In this document: one piece after another, positions 52,164-61,070 of the stretch
Numbering within the stretch: position 1 is the first letter of the stretch
Layout of the letters: each line of letters begins with the position of its first letter
From: Streptomyces sp. H39-S7
GTDB lineage: Bacteria; Actinomycetota; Actinomycetes; Streptomycetales; Streptomycetaceae
DNA length: 64,000 bases
Assembly (NCBI RefSeq): GCF_027158205.1
Contig: NZ_JAPVLU010000028.1
Coordinates: 37,123 to 101,122 of the forward strand
Direction: 5' to 3'
The notes under the pieces: generated by a model
The model's database searches: none
The model's input: only the letters and a program-made list of their open reading frames with translations
What the model was told of the DNA's origin: nothing
Made by a program: the position numbers and the translations under genes

Positions 52164-52691
52164 TCACCGGATCGGACGCGTCGTGTGACGTCGGCGGTAG
52201 TACGCGAAGGTGACGGCACCGAGCAGCGGTCCCCAGGCGACCAGGGGGAGATAGAGGAATCCGGCGACGGTGCTGCCAAGGGCAGTCATGCCGGGGTGGG
52301 GGATCGCCCACCACAGCGCGAACGGAGTCCATATGACGGTGAGTGCGACGGCACCGAGGCCGGCCGGGACGACGGCTGCCAGCGGGTGGACTCGTCGCCC
52401 GGCGAGAAACGGTACCCAGCGCGGGAGGACCTCTCCCCACAGCCGGACCAGGCCGAGCGTGAGCAGCGCGAGTGCCTCGGTGGCCACGCTCAGGCCGGCC
52501 ACGTAGGCCGCGCCCCACCCGGTGACGCCCAACGCCTGGTATCCGGCCTCGGTGTATCCGCCCAGGTAGCCGGCCGCCAGCAGGAGGCGCCAGATCCCGG
52601 CGGGGAGGGCGGTCAGTGCGGCGACGTGTGCGGCCCGCACCGCCCAGCGGGGCGCCGGCGACACAGCGGAGTGGGGTCGAGTGGTGGTCAT
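52164..52691 (-). CDS. Hypothetical four-helix membrane protein
   Basis: 175 residues from the ATG at 52691 (AAAGGATGG upstream); in-frame ATGs farther 5' lack ribosome sites. Four membrane segments, including VAALTALPAGIWRLLLAAGY, GLSVATEALALLTLGLVRLW and LAAVVPAGLGAVALTVIWTP, with a short Arg-rich C-terminus. No family recognised. Confidence 0.75.
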   Translation of the reverse strand: MTTTRPHSAVSPAPRWAVRAAHVAALTALPAGIWRLLLAAGYLGGYTEAGYQALGVTGWGAAYVAGLSVATEALALLTLGLVRLWGEVLPRWVPFLAGRRVHPLAAVVPAGLGAVALTVIWTPFALWWAIPHPGMTALGSTVAGFLYLPLVAWGPLLGAVTFAYYRRRHTTRPIR

Positions 52692-52900
52692 GCGCACCAT
52701 CCTTTCGGCGCACCGCTCCCACCACATCGCTCCCAGGATGGGCTTCCAAGTCATCCTCGGAACGAGATCCGTTGGACCGCCCCACCCTCCAGGGGGATGA
52801 CTCTCATCCCCCATCGACTGCGGGATGAAAAGAACACGCACGGATCATCGCTGTGGCGCGACGCCTCGGACCAGGTGAATCCGCGTGATGGCGTGAAGTA

Positions 52901-52915
52901 AGGGTAGGCTACCCT
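52901..52915. promoter_or_regulatory. Iron box (DmdR/IdeR-type operator)
   Basis: AGGGTAGGCTACCCT resembles the DtxR-family consensus TTAGGTTAGGCTAACCTAA in its centre. It ends 7 bp before the GTG start of the siderophore transporter operon, which leaves no room for a ribosome site. TAGGCT at 52905-52910 may be the -10 of a leaderless promoter. Confidence 0.75.
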
Positions 52916-52922
52916 CACTCTC

Positions 52923-53792
52923 GTGAGTTCCGGTGATGAAACAAACAAGGCCCCCCGTGCACGCGGCGACGAGCTGTCCGCCAGAGACGTGACGGTGGCG
53001 TACGGCGGAACGGACGTGGTCCACGATGCGGCGATCACGCTCCGGCCCGGCGAGGTCACCGCATTGGTGGGCCCCAACGGCAGCGGTAAATCGACGCTTT
53101 TGCGCGCCCTGGCGCGCCTTCAGCGTCCCCGTACCGCCGCCCTGACCCTCGGCACCGGGGCCGACGCGGCCGACGCCCTCGCACTGTCCGCCCGTGAGTT
53201 CTCCCGCCGGGTCGCTCTGCTGACTCAGGGGCGCCCCACGCCGAGCGGACTGACCGTACGAGACATTGTGGAGTTCGGGCGCTACCCCCACCGGGGGCGC
53301 TGGTCCAAGGCCGACCCCGGTGGACCGGCCGCCGTCGGGCTCGCGCTGGCCATGACCGATCTGGTCGACCTCGCTGACCGCGGAGCCGAACAACTCTCAG
53401 GAGGCCAGCTCCAGCGGGTGTGGTTGGCAGGCTGCCTCGCCCAGGAGACAGGCGTGCTGCTGCTGGACGAACCCACCACCTACCTCGACCTGCGCTATCA
53501 GGTCGAGCTGCTCGACGTCATCCGGGATCTGGCGGACGACCACGGCATCGCCGTCGGCGTCGTCCTGCACGACCTGGACCAGGCGGCGGCGGTGGCCGAC
53601 CGGATCACCCTGCTGCGGGCCGGCCGCATCATCGCCGACGGACGTCCCGAGGACGTCCTCACCGCCACGAGACTCACCGACACCTACGGCATCCGCATCG
53701 ATGTCGACACCGACCCCCTGACTGGCCGGCTGCGCACCCGCGCCATCGGCCGCCACCATGCACGAACCGGAAGGCTCAGCACCACCTCATGA
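52923..53792 (+). CDS. Iron-siderophore ABC transporter ATPase
   Basis: 289 residues from the GTG at 52923. FecE-type ATPase: Walker A LVGPNGSGKSTLLRALARL, Q-loop region RRVALLTQGRPTPSGLTVRD, signature EQLSGGQLQRVWLAGCLAQE, Walker B VLLLDEPTTYLDLRYQ, switch His in VVLHDLDQAAA. It drives import of ferric siderophores with the downstream binding protein and permease. An iron box directly upstream indicates repression in iron-replete cells. The stop overlaps the next start in ATGA. Confidence 0.95.
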   Translation: MSSGDETNKAPRARGDELSARDVTVAYGGTDVVHDAAITLRPGEVTALVGPNGSGKSTLLRALARLQRPRTAALTLGTGADAADALALSAREFSRRVALLTQGRPTPSGLTVRDIVEFGRYPHRGRWSKADPGGPAAVGLALAMTDLVDLADRGAEQLSGGQLQRVWLAGCLAQETGVLLLDEPTTYLDLRYQVELLDVIRDLADDHGIAVGVVLHDLDQAAAVADRITLLRAGRIIADGRPEDVLTATRLTDTYGIRIDVDTDPLTGRLRTRAIGRHHARTGRLSTTS

Positions 53793-54766
53793 GACGCCAT
53801 CTCCTCGCCCTGACGGCCACTTCCACTGCGGCGCTTGCCCTGGCCGCCTGCGGTACGACCGAGTCCGCCTCCACGACCGCACCGGAGAAGGCGACGCAGC
53901 AGATCACCCTGACCGACGCGACCGGCGCCAAGATCACCCTCGCCGGGCCCGCCCAGAAGGTCGTCGCCACCGAGTGGAACGTCGTCGAGAGCCTGGTGAC
54001 TCTCGGCGTGAACCCTGTCGGCGTCGCCGACGTCAAGGGGTACAAGGCCTGGGACACGGCCGCTCCGCTGAAGAACGCCCCCAAGGACATCGGCACCCGC
54101 GGCGAGCCCAGCATGGACACCATCGCCGCACTGTCCCCCGATCTGATCGTGGCCACGAACGACCTGCCGGTCGCCGCCGTCAAGCAACTGCGCAAGATCG
54201 CGCCGGTCCTCGAGCTCAACGCCGCCGACGCCGCCGACCAGATCGGGCGGATGAAGCAGAACCTCGACCTGATCGCCCGGGCCACGGGCACCGCCGCCGC
54301 GGCCACACAGGCGAACAAGGAGTTCGACGCCAAGGTCGCCGAGGGCAGGAAGCAGCTCGCCGACGCCGGGCTTGCGGGACGGCCCGTCGCCTTCGCAGAC
54401 GCATACGTCGTCTCCAACCAGGTCTCCGTCCGCCCGTACACCAGCGGCTCGCTGATCGGCGCGGTCAACAACGCGATCGGCCTGAAGAACGCCTGGAAGG
54501 TCACCGGCGACAAGAGCTACGGCCTGGGCACCACCGACGTCGAGGGCCTGTCCGGCCTCGGGGACGTGGAGTTCGCCTACATCGGCAACGCGAGCGAGCC
54601 CTCCGACCCCTTCACCAAGGACCTCGCCAAGAACGCCGCGTGGACGACGCTGCCCTTCGTCCAGCAGGGCAACGTGCACCGGCTGCCCGACGGCATCTGG
54701 ATGTTCGGCGGCCCGAAGTCCCTGCAGGCCTACATCGACGCCGTCATCGGCGCCCTGAAGAAGTAG
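53789..54766 (+). CDS. Iron-siderophore binding lipoprotein
   Basis: 325 residues from the ATG at 53789. Lipoprotein signal peptide with lipobox LAACG (Cys near residue 21). FepB/FhuD-type fold: KITLAGPAQKVVATEWNVVE, MDTIAALSPDLIVATNDLPV and a C-terminal IWMFGGPKSLQAYIDAVIGA. It captures ferric siderophore outside the membrane and delivers it to the fused permease. It overlaps the ATPase gene by 4 nt and is 4 nt from the permease gene. Confidence 0.95.
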   Translation: MRRHLLALTATSTAALALAACGTTESASTTAPEKATQQITLTDATGAKITLAGPAQKVVATEWNVVESLVTLGVNPVGVADVKGYKAWDTAAPLKNAPKDIGTRGEPSMDTIAALSPDLIVATNDLPVAAVKQLRKIAPVLELNAADAADQIGRMKQNLDLIARATGTAAAATQANKEFDAKVAEGRKQLADAGLAGRPVAFADAYVVSNQVSVRPYTSGSLIGAVNNAIGLKNAWKVTGDKSYGLGTTDVEGLSGLGDVEFAYIGNASEPSDPFTKDLAKNAAWTTLPFVQQGNVHRLPDGIWMFGGPKSLQAYIDAVIGALKK

Positions 54767-54770
54767 CACC

Positions 54771-56837
54771 ATGACCCTCACCGCAACTGCCCCCGCCACC
54801 GGCCCACGGGCCATCACCTCCAGGACGGGCGCGGTCGCGGTGACGGCCGCGCTGGTGGTCCTGGTTGCCGCGCTCGCGCTCGTCGACATCACCCAGGGCA
54901 CCTCCGCCGTCGGCGCGGCCGAGATCTGGAAAGCCGTCACCGGCAGCGCCGACGCCGGTGACGCCTCGGTGGTGATCGCCTCCCGGCTGCCCCGGGCGGC
55001 GGCCGGGCTCCTGGTCGGTGCGGCGCTCGGCGTTGCCGGCGCCGTGCTCCAGGCCGTCAGCCGCAACGTGCTGGCGGCGCCCGACACCCTGGCGGTCAAC
55101 GCGGGCTCGTACCTGGCACTCGGTGTGCTCACCGTCACCGGCACCACCCTGCCGCTCCTTGCATCCTCGGGGGTCGCCTTCGCCGGAGCGCTCGCGGCGG
55201 CGGCCGTCGTCCTGTCCCTGTCCGGCCCGGGCACGGGGACCGTACGGCTGGTCCTGGCCGGCAGCGCCCTGTCCCTCGGCCTGTCCTCCATCACCGAAGC
55301 CCTGCTCCTGCTGTATCCCGAGCGGACCAACGGTCTCTACCAATGGAGCCAGGGCAGCATCAGCCAGAACGGGTTCGCCGGAGTCCTGCAGATGGCACCC
55401 GTCATCGCGGCCGGACTCGCCGGACTCCTGCTGGTAGCCCGCCGGGTCGATGCGCTGGCACTGGGCGACGAGGCGGCCCGCGGTCTCGGCGTTTCCGTGC
55501 GCAGCACGCGCACCACTGTCGTGGTGTGCGCCTCGCTGCTCTCCGCGGCGGCGGTCACTCTCGCCGGGCCGATCGGCTTCGTCGGCCTCTGCGCGCCGAC
55601 CCTGGTCCGCCCGCTCGCCCGCCGCATGCGGTCCTTCGTCCGCATCCGGGCGACCCTGTCCGTGGCCGGGCTGGCGGGAGCGGCCCTGGTGCTCGGCTCG
55701 GACGTCCTGATCCGCGCGGCGGTGAGCGCCCAGTCCGCGGTGGCGGTGCCCACCGGTGTCGTCACCAGTGTTCTCGGCGCGGTGTTCCTGATCGCCATGG
55801 CCCTGCGCGTACGGGACACCACCAGCGCCACCGGTCCGGAGCGACTGCGCATCCCCAGTACGGCGGTCTTCGTTCTCACGGTGGGGCTGCTCGTTGCCGT
55901 CGTGGTCGGGACCGTTGTGGGCGCGGTGCTGCTGGGCGACACCAAACTGCTGCTGGGCGACGTGGCCAACTGGGCGCAGGGCCGGGCCGGGCGATCCGTG
56001 TCGTTCGTCCTCGACACCCGGGTGCCGCGGGTACTGGCAGCGCTCCTCGCCGGAGCAGCTCTGGCCCTTTCCGGCACCCTCGTGCAGGCCGTCACCCGCA
56101 ATCCGCTCGCCGAGCCGGGCATCCTCGGCGTCACGGGCGGAGCGGCTCTCGGCGCCGTACTGCTCGTCACGAAGGTGCCCCTCGCGAGCTCCTGGAACAT
56201 CGCCGCAGCCGCGCTCGCGGGAGCGGCGATCACCGCCGTCGTCGTGTTCGGCCTCGCGGCCCGCGGCGGGTTCGGACAGAACCGGCTGATCCTGGTGGGT
56301 GTCGGCGTCTCCGCCGCGACCACCGCGCTCATCAGCCTGTTCATCGTCCTCACCGACCCGTTCAACGCCACCAAGGCGCTCACCTGGCTGTCCGGCTCCA
56401 CCTACGGACGCACCCTGCACGATGCGCTGCCCGTCGCAGCTGCCCTGGTCCTCGGGACCGTGGTCGCGGTACTGCGGCGCACCGAACTCGACCTGATCGC
56501 ACTGGACGACGACACTCCCCGACTCCTCGGTCTGCGCCCGTCATCCGTCCGGCTGGGCCTGCTGGTCGTCAGCGTCCTGCTGAGCGCCACGGCCGTCGCC
56601 GCCGTCGGCACGATCGGGTTCGTCGGCCTGGTCGCCCCGCACGCCGCCCGCGCCCTGGTGGGCCGACGCCACGCCCGCGTGGTCCCGGTGGCCGTCCTGC
56701 TGGGCGCGCTCCTGGTCTGCACGGCCGACCTCCTCGGCCGCACCGTCATCGCCCCGGCCCAACTGGGCGCGGGCCTGGTCACCGCCGTGATCGGCACGCC
56801 GTACTTCCTGTACCTGCTGATCCGGGCCCGGCGTTGA
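54771..56837 (+). CDS. Fused FecCD-type siderophore permease
   Basis: 688 residues, twice the usual 330-350, because two FecCD permease domains are joined in one polypeptide. Domain 1 (about 25-345) has RLPRAAAGLLVGAALGVAGA and GFVGLCAPTLVRPLA. Domain 2 (about 365-685) has RVPRVLAALLAGAALALSGT and GFVGLVAPHAARALVG. Each has about nine to ten membrane segments, and the conserved Gly-Phe-Val-Gly-Leu coupling element is present twice. The fusion lets one gene supply a complete transport channel. Last gene of the iron operon. Confidence 0.95.
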   Translation: MTLTATAPATGPRAITSRTGAVAVTAALVVLVAALALVDITQGTSAVGAAEIWKAVTGSADAGDASVVIASRLPRAAAGLLVGAALGVAGAVLQAVSRNVLAAPDTLAVNAGSYLALGVLTVTGTTLPLLASSGVAFAGALAAAAVVLSLSGPGTGTVRLVLAGSALSLGLSSITEALLLLYPERTNGLYQWSQGSISQNGFAGVLQMAPVIAAGLAGLLLVARRVDALALGDEAARGLGVSVRSTRTTVVVCASLLSAAAVTLAGPIGFVGLCAPTLVRPLARRMRSFVRIRATLSVAGLAGAALVLGSDVLIRAAVSAQSAVAVPTGVVTSVLGAVFLIAMALRVRDTTSATGPERLRIPSTAVFVLTVGLLVAVVVGTVVGAVLLGDTKLLLGDVANWAQGRAGRSVSFVLDTRVPRVLAALLAGAALALSGTLVQAVTRNPLAEPGILGVTGGAALGAVLLVTKVPLASSWNIAAAALAGAAITAVVVFGLAARGGFGQNRLILVGVGVSAATTALISLFIVLTDPFNATKALTWLSGSTYGRTLHDALPVAAALVLGTVVAVLRRTELDLIALDDDTPRLLGLRPSSVRLGLLVVSVLLSATAVAAVGTIGFVGLVAPHAARALVGRRHARVVPVAVLLGALLVCTADLLGRTVIAPAQLGAGLVTAVIGTPYFLYLLIRARR

Positions 56838-56938
56838 GCTCCGGAGTGTTTACCCCGGGCGGCCCGTGGACGCGCGAAGCCGATCCGCTGTTGCCCGAGT
56901 CGGTCTGGGCAAGCATCAAGCCCCGGTGGGCAGCAGCT

Positions 56939-56981
56939 GCACCCCACACCTGCCGGCAGGGGTTCGGCGGGAGTGGGGTGC
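56939..56981. terminator. Hairpin between convergent permease and TetR genes
   Basis: Outer arms GCACCCCAC (56939-56947) and GTGGGGTGC (56973-56981) enclose an inner palindrome CCTGCCGGCAGG. It lies between the plus-strand permease end (56837) and the minus-strand regulator end (57016). Confidence 0.6.
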
Positions 56982-57015
56982 GACCGCCTGCGAGGGGGCG
57001 TGACCGGGGCGAACG

Positions 57016-57621
57016 TCAGGCCCGCGGCCGCAGGGCATCCACCACAAGGTCCAGTAGCCGACCCGTCAGCTCCGGGCTGTTGCCGGCCGTCGTGGACAAG
57101 AACACGCCGAGGAGCATCATCGTGACCTCGTCCGGCTCGACGTCCGCCCGCAGTGAGCCGGCCCGCGCCCCGGCGCCGAGGATCACCGCGATTGCCGCGG
57201 TGAGCCGTTCCCGGGTAGCCGGCGTCGCGATGGCGCCCGAGGCCCACCCTGCGCGCAGGGTGTCGGAGATGCCGCGTTTGGCCGCGAAGAACGCCCCATA
57301 GCGGTCCATCCACGCACGCAGCGCCGCCTCGGGCGGGAGCGTGGAGAGCAGAGCGGGAGCACTGGCGACGACAGCGTCGAGTTCGGCGGCATAGATCGCC
57401 TCGACGAGGGCTTCGCGGGTGGGGAAGTGACGGTAGAGCGTGCCGATCCCGACGCCGGCCTCGCGGGCGATGGCGTCGAGGGGAGCCTTGCCGCCGGTCG
57501 CGGTGAAGGCGTCGCGGGCGACCTCGAGCAGCCGCTCCCGATTGCGCCGGGCATCTGCGCGGGCCGGACGCTCAGCGGCTCTCGCTGACTCATCGGGGGC
57601 TGGCGAATCCGAAACGGCCAA
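57016..57621 (-). CDS. TetR-family transcriptional regulator
   Basis: 201 residues from a TTG at 57621 with GGAGG nine bases upstream. The N-terminal HTH (about 27-70) reads RRNRERLLEVARDAFTATGG, then LDAIAREAGVGIGTLYRHFP. The ligand-binding part is alpha-helical and ends LLDLVVDALRPRA. It is divergent from an aldo/keto reductase gene. A 17-bp inverted repeat at 57658-57674 in the gap is the likely operator. Confidence 0.92.
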   Translation of the reverse strand: MAVSDSPAPDESARAAERPARADARRNRERLLEVARDAFTATGGKAPLDAIAREAGVGIGTLYRHFPTREALVEAIYAAELDAVVASAPALLSTLPPEAALRAWMDRYGAFFAAKRGISDTLRAGWASGAIATPATRERLTAAIAVILGAGARAGSLRADVEPDEVTMMLLGVFLSTTAGNSPELTGRLLDLVVDALRPRA

Positions 57622-57657
57622 AGCGGAGGACCTCCGGTTAATGTTACGGTCACTGAT

Positions 57658-57674
57658 AACGGAGTCTCTCCGTT
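57658..57674. promoter_or_regulatory. TetR-type operator
   Basis: AACGGAG-TCT-CTCCGTT is a perfect interrupted palindrome in the 85-bp gap between the TetR gene and the aldo/keto reductase. Confidence 0.65.
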
Positions 57675-57706
57675 TACCTTCATCGTCTCATGAGAGCGGG
57701 ACTGCC

Positions 57707-58642
57707 ATGCCGTCCACCGTTCGATCTCCCGAGCTCACCACCACCGGAGCGGCGCGAGCCGGCGGGCCCGGTGTGCTCGCGGGCCGCACCGTCTCCCGCG
57801 TCGGCTACGGCGCCATGCAGCTACAGCGCTTGGATCGCGAGGGTGCGATCGCGCTGCTGCGCCGTGCCGTCGAGCTCGGTATCGATCACGTCGACACCGC
57901 CCACTTCTACGGCAACGGCTTCGTCAACGAGGTGATCGCCGCCGCGCTCCGCCCCGAGGACGACGTCTTGGTCGTCAGCAAGGTCGGCGCCGAACCAGCT
58001 CCGGGCGGTCCCATCCCACTGCGCCTCGCCCAGCGGCCCGAGCAGCTGCGGGCCGGCGTCGAGGACAACCTCAAGAGCCTCGGACTCCAACAGATCCCCC
58101 TCGTCAACCTGCGCCGCGCCGACCACGGCCCCGGCCTGCGACCCGAAGGCGACCAGATCGTCGACCTCGACGACCAGCTCGCCGTCATGGCCGACCTGCG
58201 GGACGAGGGGAAGATCGGCGCCATCGGGCTCAGCAGCGTCCCCCTCGACGGACTGCGCCGCGCCCTCCCCCTGGGCATCGCCTGCGTGCAGAACGCCTAC
58301 AGCCTGGTGGCGCGCGACGACGAGGACATACTGCGGCTCTGCCTCGCCGAGGACATCGCCTGGGTGCCGTACTTCCCGCTCGGCGGCGCCTACGCGGGCC
58401 TGCCGAAGGTCACCGACGAGCCCGCCGTCGCCACCGCCGCGCAGGCGCTGGGTGTCGCCCCCGCCCAGATCGGCCTGGCCTGGCTGCTCCAGCACACCCC
58501 GAACACGCTCCTCATCCCCGGCACCGCCGACCCTGAGCACCTGCGGGCGAACACCGACGCGGGCGCGATCACCCTCGATGAGGCGACTCTCGCCGCACTC
58601 GACGCCGTCCCCACGCGCTCCGGCGACATCGAACTCGGATAG
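57707..58642 (+). CDS. Aldo/keto reductase
   Basis: 311 residues from the ATG at 57707. TIM-barrel AKR with the Asp/Tyr pair in HVDTAHFYGNGFVNEVI and the Lys in VVSKVG. The usual catalytic His strand is replaced by LVNLRRADHG, so the tetrad lacks its His, a variation seen in many Streptomyces relatives. GKIGAIGLSSV and LLIPGTADPEHL are present for NADPH binding. Probably induced with DUF2316 when the divergent TetR repressor is released. Substrate unknown. Confidence 0.9.
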   Translation: MPSTVRSPELTTTGAARAGGPGVLAGRTVSRVGYGAMQLQRLDREGAIALLRRAVELGIDHVDTAHFYGNGFVNEVIAAALRPEDDVLVVSKVGAEPAPGGPIPLRLAQRPEQLRAGVEDNLKSLGLQQIPLVNLRRADHGPGLRPEGDQIVDLDDQLAVMADLRDEGKIGAIGLSSVPLDGLRRALPLGIACVQNAYSLVARDDEDILRLCLAEDIAWVPYFPLGGAYAGLPKVTDEPAVATAAQALGVAPAQIGLAWLLQHTPNTLLIPGTADPEHLRANTDAGAITLDEATLAALDAVPTRSGDIELG

Positions 58643-58678
58643 CCCCGGTCAGCCCGTCCTACCGCAAGGAGGACACCC

Positions 58679-58993
58679 TTGACGCTGAACGCCACCGAAC
58701 GGCACCGCACGGGCGAGGAGTTCGCCCACAATCTCGCACTGACCGGGCTCGCGCCCCACGATGTCGCCGCCGATCTGGCCTTCACGCCCGAGCGGCTGCG
58801 GCGCACGCTCGACCTCGACCCCGCGTCCGACCCCGTCGACGTGTGGCAGCTGCGCGACTATCTCCAGCAGGCCGTCCTGGACGCCGGAGGCACACCTGTC
58901 CCCTACACCGTGCTGACCCGGCACTCGCGCATCAAGGCCCGCGTGTGGTTCCGTCTGCGCGAAGCTCCGCGTCACGACTTCACGGCGCCCTGA
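58679..58993 (+). CDS. DUF2316 family protein
   Basis: 104 residues from a TTG at 58679 with AAGGAGG upstream, 36 bp after the reductase stop. It matches DUF2316 through ERHRTGEEFAHNLALTGLAP, DVWQLRDYLQQAVLDAGG and HSRIKARVWFRLR. The first part resembles a helix-turn-helix (DVAADLAFTPERLRRTLDL). Function unknown; commonly found beside oxidoreductases. Confidence 0.85.
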   Translation: MTLNATERHRTGEEFAHNLALTGLAPHDVAADLAFTPERLRRTLDLDPASDPVDVWQLRDYLQQAVLDAGGTPVPYTVLTRHSRIKARVWFRLREAPRHDFTAP

Positions 58994-59259
58994 CACCCCC
59001 ATACGGCCACCCCGCCGCCGGGCCGGGCTCCGCCCACAAGTCCCCGGTACCCGCGCCCTTCCAAAGGGCTCTGGTTCGCCCTGCTCGCCGTGCACGAGCC
59101 GGACAGCAGGCAGACCACGCACCTGGCGGCCCACCCAAACGCAACCGTCACCCGCTGACCGCATGCCCGGCCAAGCGGGTGGCGGGGTATGCGGGGAGCA
59201 CTTCAACGCCTGCGCGAGCAGGTAGTTCGGGTCGGGCCCATCCCCGCGCGGGCAGGATC

Positions 59260-60054
59260 TCAGCCCCGTTTGTCCCGCGCGGACAAGAACGCGGCCACGG
59301 CCGCCGCGAACCGGGGATCGCGCACCACCGTGAGGTGGTCGCCGGGCAGCACGGACAGTTCCGCCCCGGCGACGGCGTCCGCGAGTACTTCAGGCCGCAC
59401 CGCCAACGGGTCCTCGGACCCGGCGAGGACCAGGAACGGCACCCGGATGTCCGCCAGCGGCATCGGCCCCCGGAACGCCGCCGTGAGCTGCGCGACCAGC
59501 GCCTGCCGGTCGGCCCCCACCGCGTCCGCGAGCAGCCGGAACCCGGCGGCCTGGGCCGGTGCGTCCGCCGGGTCCTCGGCGTTCAGCGCCGCTGTCACCA
59601 GTTCCGTCGGTATCGCCCGCCGATCGAGTCCCCCGACCTCCACGACGCCCGCGCCGACTCCGCCGGTGACCAGCCGGGTGACGCGCCGATCGGCGGCGGT
59701 CGCCAGCAGCGCGACCACGGCCCCCATCGAGTAGCCCGCCAGGTGGACCTCGCCCACCCCGAGGACGTCGATCAACTCAGTCACGTCACGGGCCATCCGA
59801 ACCTCTCCGTACCGGGCCGGGTCGTGCGGCCGGTCCGACGCGCCGTGGCCCCGGGCGTCAAGCGCCACGACGTGGCGTCCGTGACCGAGCAGCGCGGCGA
59901 CTACCCCGGGATCCTCCCAGTTGCTCCGGGCGTGCACCGCGAACCCGTGCAGCAGGAGAACGGGCGGCAGTTCGCCGACCTCGCCCCAGGAGTAGTAACG
60001 CAAGGTCAAATCGTCGGAAGTGCGGAACTCGCCTATCCGCGGATCGGTGGTCAT
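59260..60054 (-). CDS. Alpha/beta-fold hydrolase
   Basis: 264 residues from the ATG at 60054. Oxyanion segment VLLLHGFAVHARSNWED, nucleophile elbow LAGYSMGAVVALLA (Ser), acid in FLVLAGSEDPLAV and His in LPGDHLTVVRDP complete the catalytic triad. Typical length for a small esterase or lipase-type hydrolase. Substrate not predictable. Confidence 0.9.
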   Translation of the reverse strand: MTTDPRIGEFRTSDDLTLRYYSWGEVGELPPVLLLHGFAVHARSNWEDPGVVAALLGHGRHVVALDARGHGASDRPHDPARYGEVRMARDVTELIDVLGVGEVHLAGYSMGAVVALLATAADRRVTRLVTGGVGAGVVEVGGLDRRAIPTELVTAALNAEDPADAPAQAAGFRLLADAVGADRQALVAQLTAAFRGPMPLADIRVPFLVLAGSEDPLAVRPEVLADAVAGAELSVLPGDHLTVVRDPRFAAAVAAFLSARDKRG

Positions 60055-60276
60055 GCCGGAACGATACGGGCGACGGCGCGCTGTACGCCCGGGCCCTGTG
60101 CTCCTGCACAGCACCCAGGACCCGTCGTTGGGAACCTGCCCAGGAGCACCCCTATCCCATCGGTCCGGCCTGACATCAACCGCCCAGCTGGGGTTTTCAC
60201 GCAGAAGAACCTCACCGGCGTGACCTCACCGAGGACCGTGCGCAGAACGCTCCGGCTGTACGGTCGGAGCGAAGCC

Positions 60277-60310
60277 GGAAGCCGCACCGATCGTGATCGG
60301 TGCGGCTTCC
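60277..60310 (-). terminator. Terminator downstream of the lectin-like gene
   Basis: A perfect 16-nt arm GGAAGCCGCACCGATC (60277-60292) pairs with 60295-60310. It lies 62 bp past the stop of the minus-strand secreted protein and about 220 bp upstream of the hydrolase start. Confidence 0.75.
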
Positions 60311-60371
60311 CACTTCACCTACCCCACTCGGATCAATCTGCTGTTGCCCACGCCGGGGTTGGCTCGTCGAT

Positions 60372-60860
60372 TCAGCAGGCGAACCAGTCGTACCATCCTC
60401 CGTTCCCATTGAATCTCTTGCAGTAGTCAACGCCGTTCCCGCCCCGGACAATGATCGTGGGCACGCTGTCCTTGAGGCCCACGCCCCACGAGTTCAGCTG
60501 GTAGCCGCCCAGTGCTGTCCACGGGATGTAGGCACTGCCAGGGGCCGTCTGCCATGTGTGCCAGATCTGGCGGTCGGTCCCGAGCCCGAAGACCTCCCAC
60601 CGCCCGTCCCACCACTCGATGATGGTGTACTGCGACCCACAGACCAGGAGAGGGTCGAGCGGCCCGTCGAGGTTGATACGACACCCGTCGCTCTCACGGG
60701 GACCGTCGGCCGGGCGGTACCAGGCGCTCTTCACACCGAGGGCACTGACAGCCTGCGTAGCGGTGCCCTGCGTACTCGCGGCGTGGACCGGTGCCGCAAC
60801 AACCAGCAGCCCGGCCAGGGCAACTAAGATCGTGACAAACGCGCTCAGCTTGCGCTTCAA
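60372..60860 (-). CDS. Small secreted protein with one propeller-lectin-like motif
   Basis: 162 residues from a TTG at 60860 with GGGAGG upstream. Sec signal peptide KRKLSAFVTILVALAGLLVV ending APVHA. The mature part has WWDGRWEVFGLGTDRQIWHT followed by WTALGG, the blade pattern of PLL/tectonin-like sugar-binding propellers. There is only about one blade, plus four cysteines including the C-terminal one. Probably extracellular; a sugar-binding role is inference. Confidence 0.65.
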   Translation of the reverse strand: MKRKLSAFVTILVALAGLLVVAAPVHAASTQGTATQAVSALGVKSAWYRPADGPRESDGCRINLDGPLDPLLVCGSQYTIIEWWDGRWEVFGLGTDRQIWHTWQTAPGSAYIPWTALGGYQLNSWGVGLKDSVPTIIVRGGNGVDYCKRFNGNGGWYDWFAC

Positions 60861-61070
60861 GTGATCCTCCCAATGGTGGCGAAGGCGGCTGTGGCCGCTC
60901 AGTGGCTTGTACTTCCGCGATCTGCTTTGGCACGACGGCACTTGAGAGCTACTGGTCACCTCGCGGAAGCTTCAGGAGAGCAGGGCCGCCCACTGGGTTC
61001 ACTGTGCCGCGTCTCGTGTCCTTGAGTCGTTGGCACAGAGCGCAGAGAGGCTTGGCAAGCGGCGCACGGG

